Assembly (NCBI RefSeq): GCF_030687535.1
Contig: NZ_CP117437.1
Location: 5,949,501-6,013,500 of the forward strand
Direction of reading: 5' to 3'
DNA from: Pseudomonas sp. FP2335
GTDB lineage: Bacteria > Pseudomonadota > Gammaproteobacteria > Pseudomonadales > Pseudomonadaceae
DNA: 64,000 bases
A model generated the notes under the pieces. That model did no database searches, was not told where the DNA came from, and worked only from the letters and a program-made list of their open reading frames with translations. A program made the translations under genes and the position numbers. Positions 17,901 through 25,631 of this stretch are shown here, in pieces (positions within the stretch are counted from its first letter, which is position 1; every line of letters starts with the position of its first letter).

Positions 17901-19587
17901 CGCACTGTTGGCGATAGGCACTGAGCCGGGCCCTTCCACCGACCTGCGCCGCGAAGCCTTTATCAGCCAGGTGAATGAACGCCTGGAGGCCTACGATGTG
18001 CCGATCCGCCAGCTTCGGAGCCTGGGCATCATCGACAGCGTGCCCAACTATCAGAGTGCGATGGTGGACTACCTGAACAAGCAGTTGATACTGACACGCA
18101 CCGCCGTAGAGGAGCGCCTGGGACCGTTCCGCGACCTGCTGGAAACCACCGTGGAGGCATTGGAATCCAACCTGCCTGCCGACCCGCAGACCCAAGCCGC
18201 GTACGCGCAGACCATGTCGGACATGACCGTAGAGATGATTCGACGCATGCAGTACATCGAGACGCGCTTTCGGGAACTGGACGGCCTCGGGGCGGCGGGC
18301 GCCCGGGTCATCCAGAGCACCATGCGGGCGTTGCCGAACATTCGAGTCACCGACCTCAAGGCCCTGCAAATCACCATAGGCCGCTACTTGTGCAGCGCTA
18401 TTACAGCGGGTGATGGGCAGGACGTTGCCCGTGGCCGGCTCAATGTCATCGTCGACGCCGTGGACCTCAGCGTGCAGAGCTTCATCGAGGTGCTCGACAA
18501 GATCAACGGTAGCCCGCTGGAGCAGCGCATTGAAGTCTTGAACAGCCTGGTCGAGCAGTTCACGCTCGGCGACCAGCGCCTGCTCGATCTGCATGCCGAT
18601 TACCCGGAACACCTGCTGCGCGAGCCACTGGAAACCCTGCGCCAGTATATCGACGACTTCAATCAGCGGGCCATCCAAGACCTGGTAAAACTGCTGCGCG
18701 AAAGAAGGTCCCAGGAACCCAAGCCCGGGCCATCCAAGCCGCCAACCACGCCACAGCGCAAAATCATCAAGACCCGCTTCCAGGGTGTCGTGGTGGGCGA
18801 ACCCCGCGAATCCGACAGTAGCCTGGTGGACGTCAAGGCGCCGATGACCGGTAAGATCATCGCCACCTTCCACGAGAAAACGCCAGGGGTGTGGGTTGAA
18901 CGCGTAGCCCCGGTAGTGCTCCCGTCAACGCCGAAAAAGGTCGACCTGGACACAAGCGTCAACGCCGGCCAGAGCCTGCTGGAGGAAGAGGCGGCGACGA
19001 CCCGGCGCATCCTTGGGCACTCCCGCAAAGCCGGACGGCTGCCGGTGGAGATTGAAGAAATGTTCAGCCAATACGCCACGCGCCTGGCACACGCCGCCAG
19101 CGAAGTAGAAACGGCACTGACCCAACTCAACCTGACCGGAATCGACCGCCCCCTTGTCGCCACCCTCAGCAAAAACCTCGCCGACGCCTCCACACGGCTG
19201 TTTGAACTGGGCAAAAACACCCGCATCAGCATGATCAAGCAGCAACCCCCTACCGCTACACGCCTGGAGTGGCTGCACAACGACGGGCAGGTGGCCATCA
19301 AACAAGTCGGCGCCCGTCGCCGCCTCAAGGGCCCGGGCAAGGACTACCTCGACGAATACGAAATACGCGATGCCCAGGACAATACAGTGCTGTGGTACGC
19401 ACACTTTCATTACCCTTCGCCCCAGGCGGCTGTTGAAGCGTTCAGCGCCGCACACCTCAAGACCCGGGACCAACAGAAACTCGGCGGCGCCTTTGAGCGC
19501 AAGGGGGCCAGTGACCGTGACCAGATTGCGATTTATCGCAGTGAGATCAGCCCGGCATTGGCCAGGTCACTGTTTTTCCGAGGTTGA
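14953..19587 (+). CDS. Giant DUF6543/dermonecrotic-toxin-like protein, paralogue 2
   Basis: A 1544-residue paralogue of the protein at 6901-11523, nearly the same length and block order. I chose the GTG at 14953 because AAGGAG lies six bases upstream and the resulting N-terminus aligns with paralogue 1 (LTTGPTTREVASTLL against MSTGPAFREVAATLL); an upstream GTG at 14896 lacks such a site. The hydrophobic PFLGRTVGIAVWIW lies near residue 726, the KWYAPVAQRWF to RLRLRGGG block at about 880-945, and TVLWYAHFHY near 1478. Its last 21 bases overlap the convergent regulator gene. No secretion signal or catalytic motif was recognised; a toxin or effector role is inferred only from family naming. Confidence 0.75.
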   Translation: MPNDAPNHSNNNRPSTSYGLLTQLTTGPTTREVASTLLKTALSEQYPTLNLNPDLAMLVTPRWRANKEVVEPLEPLSESLTSILARQALGREPVTYLEGEHFLTLQPNTTPSVHLPVQIDAIGRLINELALLLYSAFQEQQLDYWNASYNSTGIRWQVFSSALRKIWNVTQVQGWDEEDCAMARTLYHSPDLAMRADKDPYQSHAYLMDVDLQGPTHQQHVGLLDMAILVGTHQQRTIILTYSLIAGYERFDSMEQLSDSLLYKLSNVRPDAEVKWRLYEPRGNFFDSQACALIALQIDAIGTLDKDAADNRAELSRHRPAVARIMPSIEDLSDHRLSNIREIHQRLPAWMIAASDLDMAAYSRLMIDLAQLHTHYRGRTFNDDIAPIRDYAREQLQDRIKTHPKGAMLNVDKIQIVIQSPVIWGTFVVPGGEEITRRSLIDLALDNLTGLPTGVSSVIYNGNDAPDWLTFDYLKGVIESLDIGANYPALIRQKLLDAPLESNRRQALYTSHLRLQLPLLALQLKMQRRNGLDERGFLYVAAAVQAEAYERHVDGQPAVIRPLAFSPALRPGHREDVVANMFVIGPQDHTAGPCVLYRPLLQPMLLQFPSRQNLLYAIKHDCALRESVLAWLPEAERFNYGQYVFPGTLPSPWIAVRALVEPATLVYMSGPIGLGDEVLLGDPLATLFTSNANALIELATRQSVSNAQKRWATLRHAGWQIFNGALPFLGRTVGIAVWIWQIMDDLQEAEQLVDTPEAHAPWTALVDMFLNLGMALALHVALRHPTREVIPESLEPLAEPKLELDLGEITKEEPAPAIEQVSVTRQPDVSERELPPLHQGPLNASGALLRTPSSLGATLDSFATPQPEGLGAPSKTAGAHMHLYPHGDKWYAPVAQRWFEVTLDANDNVMIIDPQKNTRTGPLLICNLAGQWFVDTRLRLRGGGFRNRRRAAQEQKPSRIQTLRRELSAFNADEDRVQAQLSAALLAIGTEPGPSTDLRREAFISQVNERLEAYDVPIRQLRSLGIIDSVPNYQSAMVDYLNKQLILTRTAVEERLGPFRDLLETTVEALESNLPADPQTQAAYAQTMSDMTVEMIRRMQYIETRFRELDGLGAAGARVIQSTMRALPNIRVTDLKALQITIGRYLCSAITAGDGQDVARGRLNVIVDAVDLSVQSFIEVLDKINGSPLEQRIEVLNSLVEQFTLGDQRLLDLHADYPEHLLREPLETLRQYIDDFNQRAIQDLVKLLRERRSQEPKPGPSKPPTTPQRKIIKTRFQGVVVGEPRESDSSLVDVKAPMTGKIIATFHEKTPGVWVERVAPVVLPSTPKKVDLDTSVNAGQSLLEEEAATTRRILGHSRKAGRLPVEIEEMFSQYATRLAHAASEVETALTQLNLTGIDRPLVATLSKNLADASTRLFELGKNTRISMIKQQPPTATRLEWLHNDGQVAIKQVGARRRLKGPGKDYLDEYEIRDAQDNTVLWYAHFHYPSPQAAVEAFSAAHLKTRDQQKLGGAFERKGASDRDQIAIYRSEISPALARSLFFRG

Positions 19588-21111
19588 AGCCTGCCACGCC
19601 ACCGTCAGACGCGCCAACGCCTGGGCGATGGCTGGCTCGGGCACGGCGGCAAACCCCAACACCAGGCCTGCGCGCTGGTCCACGGGGGTTGTGGATTGCG
19701 CCAGCCAGTAAGTGCTCAAGCCGTTGACTTCGACCTCTGCGGCCCTGGCCTGCTCAAGCAATTGCTGCTCGCGCGCCAGGCTGTCCACCCGCACCGTCAG
19801 GTGCAGCCCGGCCGCGACACCCGGTAACTGACCGACACCCGCCAGGCCGCTCGGCCAACCGGCGAGCAAGGCGTTGCGTCGGCTCAAGGCCGCACGCCGC
19901 ATGCGCCGGATATGCCGCTGGAAATGCCCGGCGGCCATGAATTCGGCCATCACTGCCTGGGTACTCACCTCTGAGTGACGCATATCCACCGCACGGCGGC
20001 GGGAGAAGGCATCCACCAGCCCCGGCGGCAATACCAGATAGCCCAGGCGCAACGCGGGGAACGCGACTTTGCCGAAGGTGCCGACATAAAGCACGCGGCC
20101 GCTGCGATCCAGGGCCGCCAAGGGTGACAGGGGCGCACCGCTGTAGCGGTACTCACCGTCGTAGTCGTCTTCGATGATCCAGCCACCCGCGCGCTCGGCC
20201 CAGGCCAGCAACTCCAGGCGTCGCGCCAGGCTCATGACCACGCCCAGCGGGTATTGGTGGGACGGCGTGACATACGCCACACGGCAGTCATCCAGGCTAT
20301 TGAGTACCTGGCAGTCGATCCCCTCAGCGTCGACCTGCACGCCGTGCAAGCGCCCGCCCGCCAGCGCGAACGCATGGCCTGCGGCGCGGTAACCAGGGTT
20401 TTCCACCGCAACCCCGTCGCCGGGCTCCACCAGCAACTGTGCACAAAGGCTAATCGCCTGCTGCGCACCACTGGTGATCACAATTTGTTCAGCACTGCAC
20501 TGCATACCCCGGGAGCTGAGCAGGTAAGCGGCGATCAAACCACGCAGGCGTGCATCACCCGCCGGGTCGCCGTAGCACAGTTGCTCCAGGTCCGGTTTGC
20601 GCCAGAAAGCCCCATTCAGCTTGGCCCATACGTCAAACGGAAACAGATCGAACGCCGGTACACCCACGCGAAAAGCCCGTGGCGGACCCACCGGTGGTTG
20701 CGGCAAATGGTTGTTTTCCACGCGCCCCAATGCAGCTCTGTGGATAACTTCCGTGGAGGAATTGACCGGCAGATCCAGCCAATTTGTGGATAAGGCTGGG
20801 GATAAGCCTGTGCGTAACCCTGTGGATACTTTTGTGGATAATTTTCCCGCGCCTGGCAGTTGCGCCACATAAGTGCCATCACCGACCCGGCTTTCGATAA
20901 ACCCTTCGGCGTACAGCTGATCGTAGGCACGCACCACGCTGTTGCGCGAGATCGACAGCGCCGCCGCCAAATCACGACTGGCGGGCAAGCGCGTGCCACT
21001 GACCAGACGCCCGTCCAACACCCGTTGGCGCAGGGCTTCGTAGAGTTGGCGGGCCAGCCCCTGGCGACGATCCAGTTCGATACCGGCGGGATTGAACGAC
21101 ATTGGCGGCAT
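19567..21111 (-). CDS. MocR-type PLP-dependent regulator (GntR helix-turn-helix fused to aminotransferase domain)
   Basis: This 514-residue protein joins a GntR winged helix (residues ~15-80, with SRDLAAALSISRNSVVRAYD) to a fold-type I aminotransferase-like domain (~125-500). The PLP-lysine motif reads GTFGKVAFPALRLGY with the lysine near residue 348; DDYDGEYRY is also typical. The linker at about 91-124 contains a four-residue repeat (KLST, KVST, GLRT, GLSP, ALST) whose DNA is a row of TTATCCACA-like 9-mers. The gene diverges from the PaiB-like/GNAT operon, its likely target. Its 3' end overlaps the giant paralogue by 21 bp. Confidence 0.92.
   Translation of the reverse strand: MPPMSFNPAGIELDRRQGLARQLYEALRQRVLDGRLVSGTRLPASRDLAAALSISRNSVVRAYDQLYAEGFIESRVGDGTYVAQLPGAGKLSTKVSTGLRTGLSPALSTNWLDLPVNSSTEVIHRAALGRVENNHLPQPPVGPPRAFRVGVPAFDLFPFDVWAKLNGAFWRKPDLEQLCYGDPAGDARLRGLIAAYLLSSRGMQCSAEQIVITSGAQQAISLCAQLLVEPGDGVAVENPGYRAAGHAFALAGGRLHGVQVDAEGIDCQVLNSLDDCRVAYVTPSHQYPLGVVMSLARRLELLAWAERAGGWIIEDDYDGEYRYSGAPLSPLAALDRSGRVLYVGTFGKVAFPALRLGYLVLPPGLVDAFSRRRAVDMRHSEVSTQAVMAEFMAAGHFQRHIRRMRRAALSRRNALLAGWPSGLAGVGQLPGVAAGLHLTVRVDSLAREQQLLEQARAAEVEVNGLSTYWLAQSTTPVDQRAGLVLGFAAVPEPAIAQALARLTVAWQASTSEKQ
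20739..20841. repeat. 12-bp-period row of TGTGGATAA (DnaA-box-like) motifs inside the MocR gene
   Basis: The plus strand has TGTGGATAA or one-mismatch versions at 20785, 20797, 20809, 20821 and 20833, exactly 12 bp apart, plus another exact copy at 20739. Exact copies are at 20739, 20785 and 20833. The reverse complement TTATCCACA is the bacterial DnaA-box consensus. The stretch encodes the MocR interdomain linker, so the repeat may simply be a four-residue coding repeat. Confidence 0.7.
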
Positions 21112-21198
21112 ATTGGACCTATGAAATTGGCCTTAGATGGCTCTTACAACGAACCATTAGCCTGCCTAGGATGGGCGCATTCGCCAAGGAAATTTTCC

Positions 21199-21837
21199 AT
21201 GTACACACCCCGCGCCTTTGCCCTCGACGATTTGCCCGAACTGCATCAGTTGATCCAGCACACACGCCTGGCGCAGTTGGTGACGTTTGGCGAACAAGGC
21301 CTGCTGGCCAGCCATTTACCGCTGCTGCTCAACCCCGATGAAGGCCCGAACGGCACGCTCTACGGGCACTTGGCCAAGGCCAATCCACAGTGGCGGGACT
21401 TGCAGAACGGCCGCGAAGCTTTGCTGATCTTTGCCGGCGCCGAGGCCTATGTCAGCCCGGCGTTTTACCCGTCCAAGGCTGAGCACGGCAAAGTCGTGCC
21501 CACCTGGAACTACATCGCCGTGCACGCCTACGGTACTGCCGACGTGTTCAGCGATGCCGAGCGGCTGCTTGGGGTGGTCAGTGCGCTGACCGATCGCCAT
21601 GAAACCGGTCGCACCCAGCCGTGGAAAGTCAGCGATGCCCCGGCCGACTACATTGACGGCATGCTCAAGGCTATCGTCGGCTTCGCCCTGCCCATCGAGC
21701 GCCTGATCGGCAAGCGCAAACTCAGCCAGAACCGCAGCCCGGCCGACGTCGCCGGGGTCCGCGAAGGCCTGGCTGCCAGCACCGATGTGCGCGACCAGAG
21801 CCTCGCCCGCTATATTCCCCAAGGAGTTGCAGAATGA
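21199..21837 (+). CDS. FMN-binding negative transcriptional regulator, PaiB family
   Basis: The 212-residue protein matches the PaiB/FMN-binding split-barrel family: opening MYTPRAFALDD, HLPLLL, HLAKANPQW, and the core AYVSPAFYPSK followed by VPTWNYIAVHAYG. Such proteins bind FMN, and some repress protease or sporulation genes in Bacillus, but the role in Pseudomonas is unclear. AAGGA eight bases before the ATG at 21199 supports the start. It is divergent from the MocR regulator and overlaps the next acetyltransferase gene by four bases (ATGA), an arrangement that recalls the paiAB pairing of an acetyltransferase with PaiB. Confidence 0.9.
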   Translation: MYTPRAFALDDLPELHQLIQHTRLAQLVTFGEQGLLASHLPLLLNPDEGPNGTLYGHLAKANPQWRDLQNGREALLIFAGAEAYVSPAFYPSKAEHGKVVPTWNYIAVHAYGTADVFSDAERLLGVVSALTDRHETGRTQPWKVSDAPADYIDGMLKAIVGFALPIERLIGKRKLSQNRSPADVAGVREGLAASTDVRDQSLARYIPQGVAE

Positions 21838-22280
21838 GTTCGATCGAGATCCGCCAGGTGACCGCCGCCGACCACACCGCCTGGCTGCCGCTGTGGCAGA
21901 CGTACCTGAAGTTCTACAACACCGAACTGCCGGACGCCGTCAGCCAAAGTACCTGGCAACGCCTGATCGACCCAAGCGAGCCGACCCATTCGGCGCTGGC
22001 CTGGCAGGATGGCAAGGCGGTGGGCATGGTCAATTTCATCTACCACCGTTCCAACTGGAGCATCGAGAATGCCTGCTACCTGCAAGACCTGCTGGTGGAC
22101 CCGGCCCAACGCGGCACCGGTGTCGGCCGCAAGCTGATCGAATTCGTCTACACCACCGCCAGGGCCGATGGCTGTTGCAAGGTGCACTGGCTGACTCACG
22201 AGACCAACGCCACGGCGATCCAGTTGTACGAACGCATCGCCGAACGCCCCGGTTTCATCCAATTTCGCAAAGGTCTTTAA
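21834..22280 (+). CDS. GNAT family N-acetyltransferase
   Basis: This 148-residue acetyltransferase shows the GNAT acetyl-CoA-binding motif A: LQDLLVDPAQRGTGVGRKLI near residues 83-102, containing the R/Q-x-x-G-x-G/A loop, followed by motif B around WLTHETNATAIQLYERI. The substrate cannot be predicted. It is translationally coupled to the PaiB-like gene by a four-base overlap, and the next acetyltransferase starts 10 bp downstream. Confidence 0.92.
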   Translation: MSSIEIRQVTAADHTAWLPLWQTYLKFYNTELPDAVSQSTWQRLIDPSEPTHSALAWQDGKAVGMVNFIYHRSNWSIENACYLQDLLVDPAQRGTGVGRKLIEFVYTTARADGCCKVHWLTHETNATAIQLYERIAERPGFIQFRKGL

Positions 22281-22290
22281 GGAGCGCAGC

Positions 22291-22974
22291 ATGTCCACTT
22301 CCCTCGCCGACTGGAAAGGCGCACCCGCCCCCACCGTGCAACTGCTTGAAGGGCGCTTTATCCGCCTGGAAAAACTCGACCCGGCGCGCCATGCCGAGCA
22401 GTTGTGGCAAGCCCTCGAAGGCCCCGGCGCCGATCCCAAGCTGTGGGACTACCTGCCTTACGGCCCTTTCCCGGAGCGCAGCGCGTTCAACGACTGGCTC
22501 AACAACCACGCGACCCACAGCGACCCGTACTTTTTCAGCGTGGTCGACCGCGCGACCGGCCAGGTGCAAGGCATTCTCAGCCTGATGTCCATCGTGCCGG
22601 CCCAGGGCCGCATCGAGATCGGCCACGTCACCTTTGGCGCGCCGATGCAGCGCTCGCCAAAAAGCACCGAGGCGGTGTATTTGCTGGCCAAATATGCGTT
22701 CGAGCAGGGTTATCGTCGCTTGGAGTGGAAGTGCAACAACGGCAATGCCCGCTCCAAATATGCGGCTGAGCGCTTGGGCTTCAGCTTTGAGGGGGTGTTC
22801 CGCCAGCATATGGTGGTCAAGGGGCAGAACCGGGATACGGCGTGGTATTCGATCATTGACTCGCAATGGCCGCAGATCGGGGCGGGGTTCGAGCAGTGGT
22901 TGTCGGAAGAAAACCAGTCAGGCTCGGGCCAACTGAAGTCCCTGGCTGAATGCCGAAGCCCAGGCAGCGCATAA
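22291..22974 (+). CDS. GNAT family N-acetyltransferase (RimJ/RimL type)
   Basis: The 227-residue protein resembles the RimJ/RimL-like group (Acetyltransf_3). Visible stretches are LEGRFIRLEKLDPARHA at the start, GRIEIGHVTFGAPMQRSPKS in the strand-4/acetyl-CoA region, and RRLEWKCNNGNARSKYAAERLGF in motif B (cited in part). AAGGAG lies upstream of the ATG at 22291. It is the last gene of the PaiB-GNAT-GNAT operon; after it the sequence becomes a tandem repeat array. The acetyl acceptor is unknown. Confidence 0.92.
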   Translation: MSTSLADWKGAPAPTVQLLEGRFIRLEKLDPARHAEQLWQALEGPGADPKLWDYLPYGPFPERSAFNDWLNNHATHSDPYFFSVVDRATGQVQGILSLMSIVPAQGRIEIGHVTFGAPMQRSPKSTEAVYLLAKYAFEQGYRRLEWKCNNGNARSKYAAERLGFSFEGVFRQHMVVKGQNRDTAWYSIIDSQWPQIGAGFEQWLSEENQSGSGQLKSLAECRSPGSA

Positions 22975-22977
22975 CCC

Positions 22978-23745
22978 CTGTGGGAGGATCTATGGTTGAG
23001 GGGCAGCATATCCGCCAGCAGTGCCACCGCCTTCGCAGCCTCGCTAAAGCTCGACAGCTCCCACAAGGGATTGGCAGTGCCTGGGCGATCTCCAGCCAAA
23101 CACTGACAGCCCGGCAACCCCAATCAACTGTGGGAGCGGGCTTGCCCGCGAAAGCGGTGGTTCAGGCAACCTCTCTGCCAGCAGTACCGCCGCCTTCGCA
23201 GCCTCGCTAAAGCTCGACAACTCCCACAAGGGATTGGCAGTGCCTGGGCAATCTCCAGCCAAACACTGACCGCCCAGCAACCCCAATCAACTGTGGGAGC
23301 GGGCTTGCCCGCGAAAGCGGTGGTTCAGGCAACCTCTCTGCCAGCAGTTCCACCGCCTTCGCAGCCTCGCTAAAGCTCGACAACTCCCACAAGGGATTGG
23401 CAGTGCCTGGGCAATCTCCAGCCCAAACAATCTGAAGCGGGGGCGGGCTTGCCCGCGAAAGCGGTGGTTAAGGCAACCTCTATGCCAGCAGCACCGCCGC
23501 CTTCGCAGCCTCGCTAAAGCTCGGCAGCTCCCACAGGGAACTGGCAGTGCCTGGGCGATCTCCAGTCGAACGCTGACCGCCCAGCAACCCCAATCAACTG
23601 TGGGAGCGGGCTTGCCCGCGAAAGCGGTGGTTAAGGCAACCTCTATGCCAGCAGTGCCGCCGCCTTCGCAGCCTCGCTAAAGCTCGGCAGCTCCCACAGG
23701 AGATTGGCAATGCCTGGGCGATCTCCAGCCGAGCGCCTACTGCCC
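22978..23745. repeat. Tandem array of about five 163-bp REP-containing repeat units
   Basis: The phrase CTTCGCAGCCTCGCTAAAGC recurs at 23031, 23194, 23357, 23501 and 23664, giving spacings of 163, 163, 144 and 163 bp. The REP core TGTGGGAGCGGGCTTGCC recurs at 23129, 23292 and 23599, with a degraded copy near 23440. Each unit also carries GCTCCCACA in opposite orientation, so hairpins can form. Short open frames here encode repeated peptides and are not genes. The array fills the 826-bp gap between the acetyltransferase and mmuM genes. Confidence 0.9.
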
Positions 23746-23800
23746 ATCAACATCGCTCCCACACAAGCCTGCTCCCACCTGTTGACGTGTGTGGGTTCTA

Positions 23801-24697
23801 TTACCCCAGCTTCTGCGCCAACACCGCGATATGCTCCGGCCCAATCCCGCAGCAACCACCCAGGTGGCTGGCACCGCGGGCCTGCCAATCGGCCGCCCAG
23901 TGCAAGTAACCCGGTGGATCAAGGTCTTCGCGCAGCGGGTCCAGGCCATCGTTGGCCGTGGCTTCTTTCGGCTGCGGAGGAAAGGCGTTGGCGTAGGCCC
24001 CCACCTGAATCTGCACGCCCAGGCGTGCGAAAGTCTGGCGAGCGGCGTCGATGGCGTCGCCAATCACTTCCGGCTGGCTGCAGTTGAACAGCAGCACCTC
24101 AACCCCCAACTGCGCAGCGGCCTCTGCCGCTTGCGCCACCGGCTCGCCGGAGCGCAGGCGCGGCACGTCGTCGGTGTCTTCATCCTTCAAGGTAAACGAC
24201 AGCCAGAACGGTTTGCCGTCCTTTGGCAGCCCGGCCCGGATGGCGCGTGCTTCGGCGATCGAGCTTTGGGTTTCCGCCAGCCACAGGTCGACAAAGGGCG
24301 CGAGGCCCTGCACCAGTGGCGTCAGCAATTCAGACACGCGCTGCGGTTCGAACAGGTCGGGACGATATGAACCAAACAGCGGCGGCAGCGAGCCGGCCAC
24401 ACGCACAGCCTTGCCGGATGCCTCCACGGCACGTCGTGCCAATTCACCCGCCAGCGCCGCCAGGGCCTGGCCCTCGGCGGCGAAGCGCGCCTCGCCGATA
24501 TGGAACGGCACCACCGCGTAGCTGTTGCTGGTGATGACGTTGGCGCCGCTCTGGATATAAGCCGCATGCACCGCCTCAACCGCTTGTGGCGCCTCGCTCA
24601 AGGCCAAGGCTGACCACTCCGGCTGCCGGAACGGCGCGCCACGGCGTTGCAGTTCACGGCCCATGCCGCCATCGAGTATTACTGTTGTTGTGGCCAT
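23801..24697 (-). CDS. mmuM: Homocysteine S-methyltransferase family protein (MmuM-like)
   Basis: The enzyme transfers a methyl group, typically from S-methylmethionine, to homocysteine, giving methionine. The 298-residue protein begins MATTTVILDGGMGRELQRRG, contains NVITSNSYAV, and has the zinc-binding cysteines in LLFNCSQPEV and GGCCGIGPEHI near the C-terminus. I chose the ATG at 24697; an in-frame ATG at 24712 overlaps a perfect palindrome (24709-24722) that looks like an operator, and lacks a clear ribosome-binding site, as does the chosen start. It diverges from an ABC binding protein and permease, which suggests a link to uptake of a sulfur amino acid. Confidence 0.88.
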   Translation of the reverse strand: MATTTVILDGGMGRELQRRGAPFRQPEWSALALSEAPQAVEAVHAAYIQSGANVITSNSYAVVPFHIGEARFAAEGQALAALAGELARRAVEASGKAVRVAGSLPPLFGSYRPDLFEPQRVSELLTPLVQGLAPFVDLWLAETQSSIAEARAIRAGLPKDGKPFWLSFTLKDEDTDDVPRLRSGEPVAQAAEAAAQLGVEVLLFNCSQPEVIGDAIDAARQTFARLGVQIQVGAYANAFPPQPKEATANDGLDPLREDLDPPGYLHWAADWQARGASHLGGCCGIGPEHIAVLAQKLG

Positions 24698-24708
24698 ATG
24701 CTTTTTAC

Positions 24709-24722
24709 TCATAAGCTTATGA
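24709..24722. promoter_or_regulatory. Perfect palindrome in the divergent mmuM-ABC promoter region
   Basis: TCATAAGCTTATGA is a perfect 14-bp palindrome in an AT-rich 112-bp divergent intergenic region, a plausible regulator site. The identity of the regulator is unknown. Confidence 0.4.
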
Positions 24723-24809
24723 AAATAACTCACTATGAGAGTCGTTCTTATAACTATTTAATACGTTCAATTCCGCTCATAACAACTCTTTTTTACTCAG
24801 GTGTCCTCC

Positions 24810-25631
24810 GTGAAACTAAAACCGCTGCTGGCCTTGGGCCTGACGATTCTGGCTGCTTCCACTCAAGCCTTCGGCGGCGTCACGCTGGATCGGGTCGAGA
24901 AAAACAAAGAACTGGTCGGCGTGCTGATGGAAAGCTACCCGCCGTTCTCGTTTCTGAACGAGCAAAACCAGCTCGATGGCTTCGACGTCGACGTCGCCAA
25001 AGCCGTGGCACAAAAGCTCGGCGTGAAGCTGCGCCTGGAAACTCCGTCCTGGGACGTGATCGCCGCCGGCCGCTGGAGTGGGCGCTACGACATCTGCATC
25101 TGCTCCATGACCCCGAGCAAGGCCCGCGCTGAAGTGTTCGACTTCCCGGTGGAGTACTACGCGTCGCCAGCGGTGATCGTGGTCAACGCCACGGATAATC
25201 GCATCCACAGCGCCAAGGACTTGAGCGGCAAGAAAGTCGGCCTCACCAGCGCCTCCAGCTACGAGAGCTACCTGAACAAGAACCTGGTGATCGAAGGTGC
25301 CGAGGATACCCAGTTGCAGTACCCGTTCGACAACGTCGAAATCGCCCCCTACGACACCGACAACGTGGCCTTCCAGGACCTCGGCCTGGGTGCCGGCAAG
25401 CGCCTGGATGCGATCCTCACCAACCTGGTCACCGCCCAGCCGCGCCTGACCGAAGACAAGCGCTTCAAGCTGGCCGGCGAGCCGCTGTATTCGGAGCCCA
25501 ACTCGGTGGCCATCGAAAAAGGCGACCCGCAGTGGGACAGCAAGGTGCGTGAGGTCTTCGCCCAGTTGAAACAGGACGGCACCCTGAGCAAGCTCTCGCA
25601 AAAATGGATCGGCGCCGATATCAGCCAATGA
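24810..25631 (+). CDS. Amino-acid ABC transporter substrate-binding protein
   Basis: This 273-residue protein belongs to the SBP_bac_3 family that delivers amino acids to ABC importers. It has a signal peptide (LLALGLTILAASTQAFG) and the family stretches PPFSFLNEQNQLDGFDVDVA and CICSMTPSKARAEVFDF. I chose the GTG at 24810, with AGG eight bases upstream; a GTG at 24801 lacks a ribosome-binding site. The stop overlaps the permease start (ATGA). The ligand is unknown; the divergent homocysteine methyltransferase gene suggests a sulfur-containing amino acid. Confidence 0.92.
   Translation: MKLKPLLALGLTILAASTQAFGGVTLDRVEKNKELVGVLMESYPPFSFLNEQNQLDGFDVDVAKAVAQKLGVKLRLETPSWDVIAAGRWSGRYDICICSMTPSKARAEVFDFPVEYYASPAVIVVNATDNRIHSAKDLSGKKVGLTSASSYESYLNKNLVIEGAEDTQLQYPFDNVEIAPYDTDNVAFQDLGLGAGKRLDAILTNLVTAQPRLTEDKRFKLAGEPLYSEPNSVAIEKGDPQWDSKVREVFAQLKQDGTLSKLSQKWIGADISQ

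Noticed and set aside
16501..18873. 790-codon open frame on the minus strand opposite the giant paralogue
   Set aside because: It is antisense to a clearly coding gene with paralogue-supported protein sequence. The frame stays open because of high GC content, and the translation has no recognisable domain.
20739..20841. Replication origin
   Set aside because: Although DnaA-like boxes cluster here, they lie inside a coding sequence, with no AT-rich unwinding element and no dnaA/dnaN or parAB genes nearby.
22978..23745. CRISPR array
   Set aside because: Repeat units are about 163 bp with near-identical content throughout, with no short direct repeats alternating with unique spacers and no cas genes.
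22950..23888. Series of short open frames encoding similar peptides (for example ones with WELSSFSEAAKA)
   Set aside because: They are generated by the 163-bp DNA repeat. The peptide similarity reflects the repeat and not a gene family.
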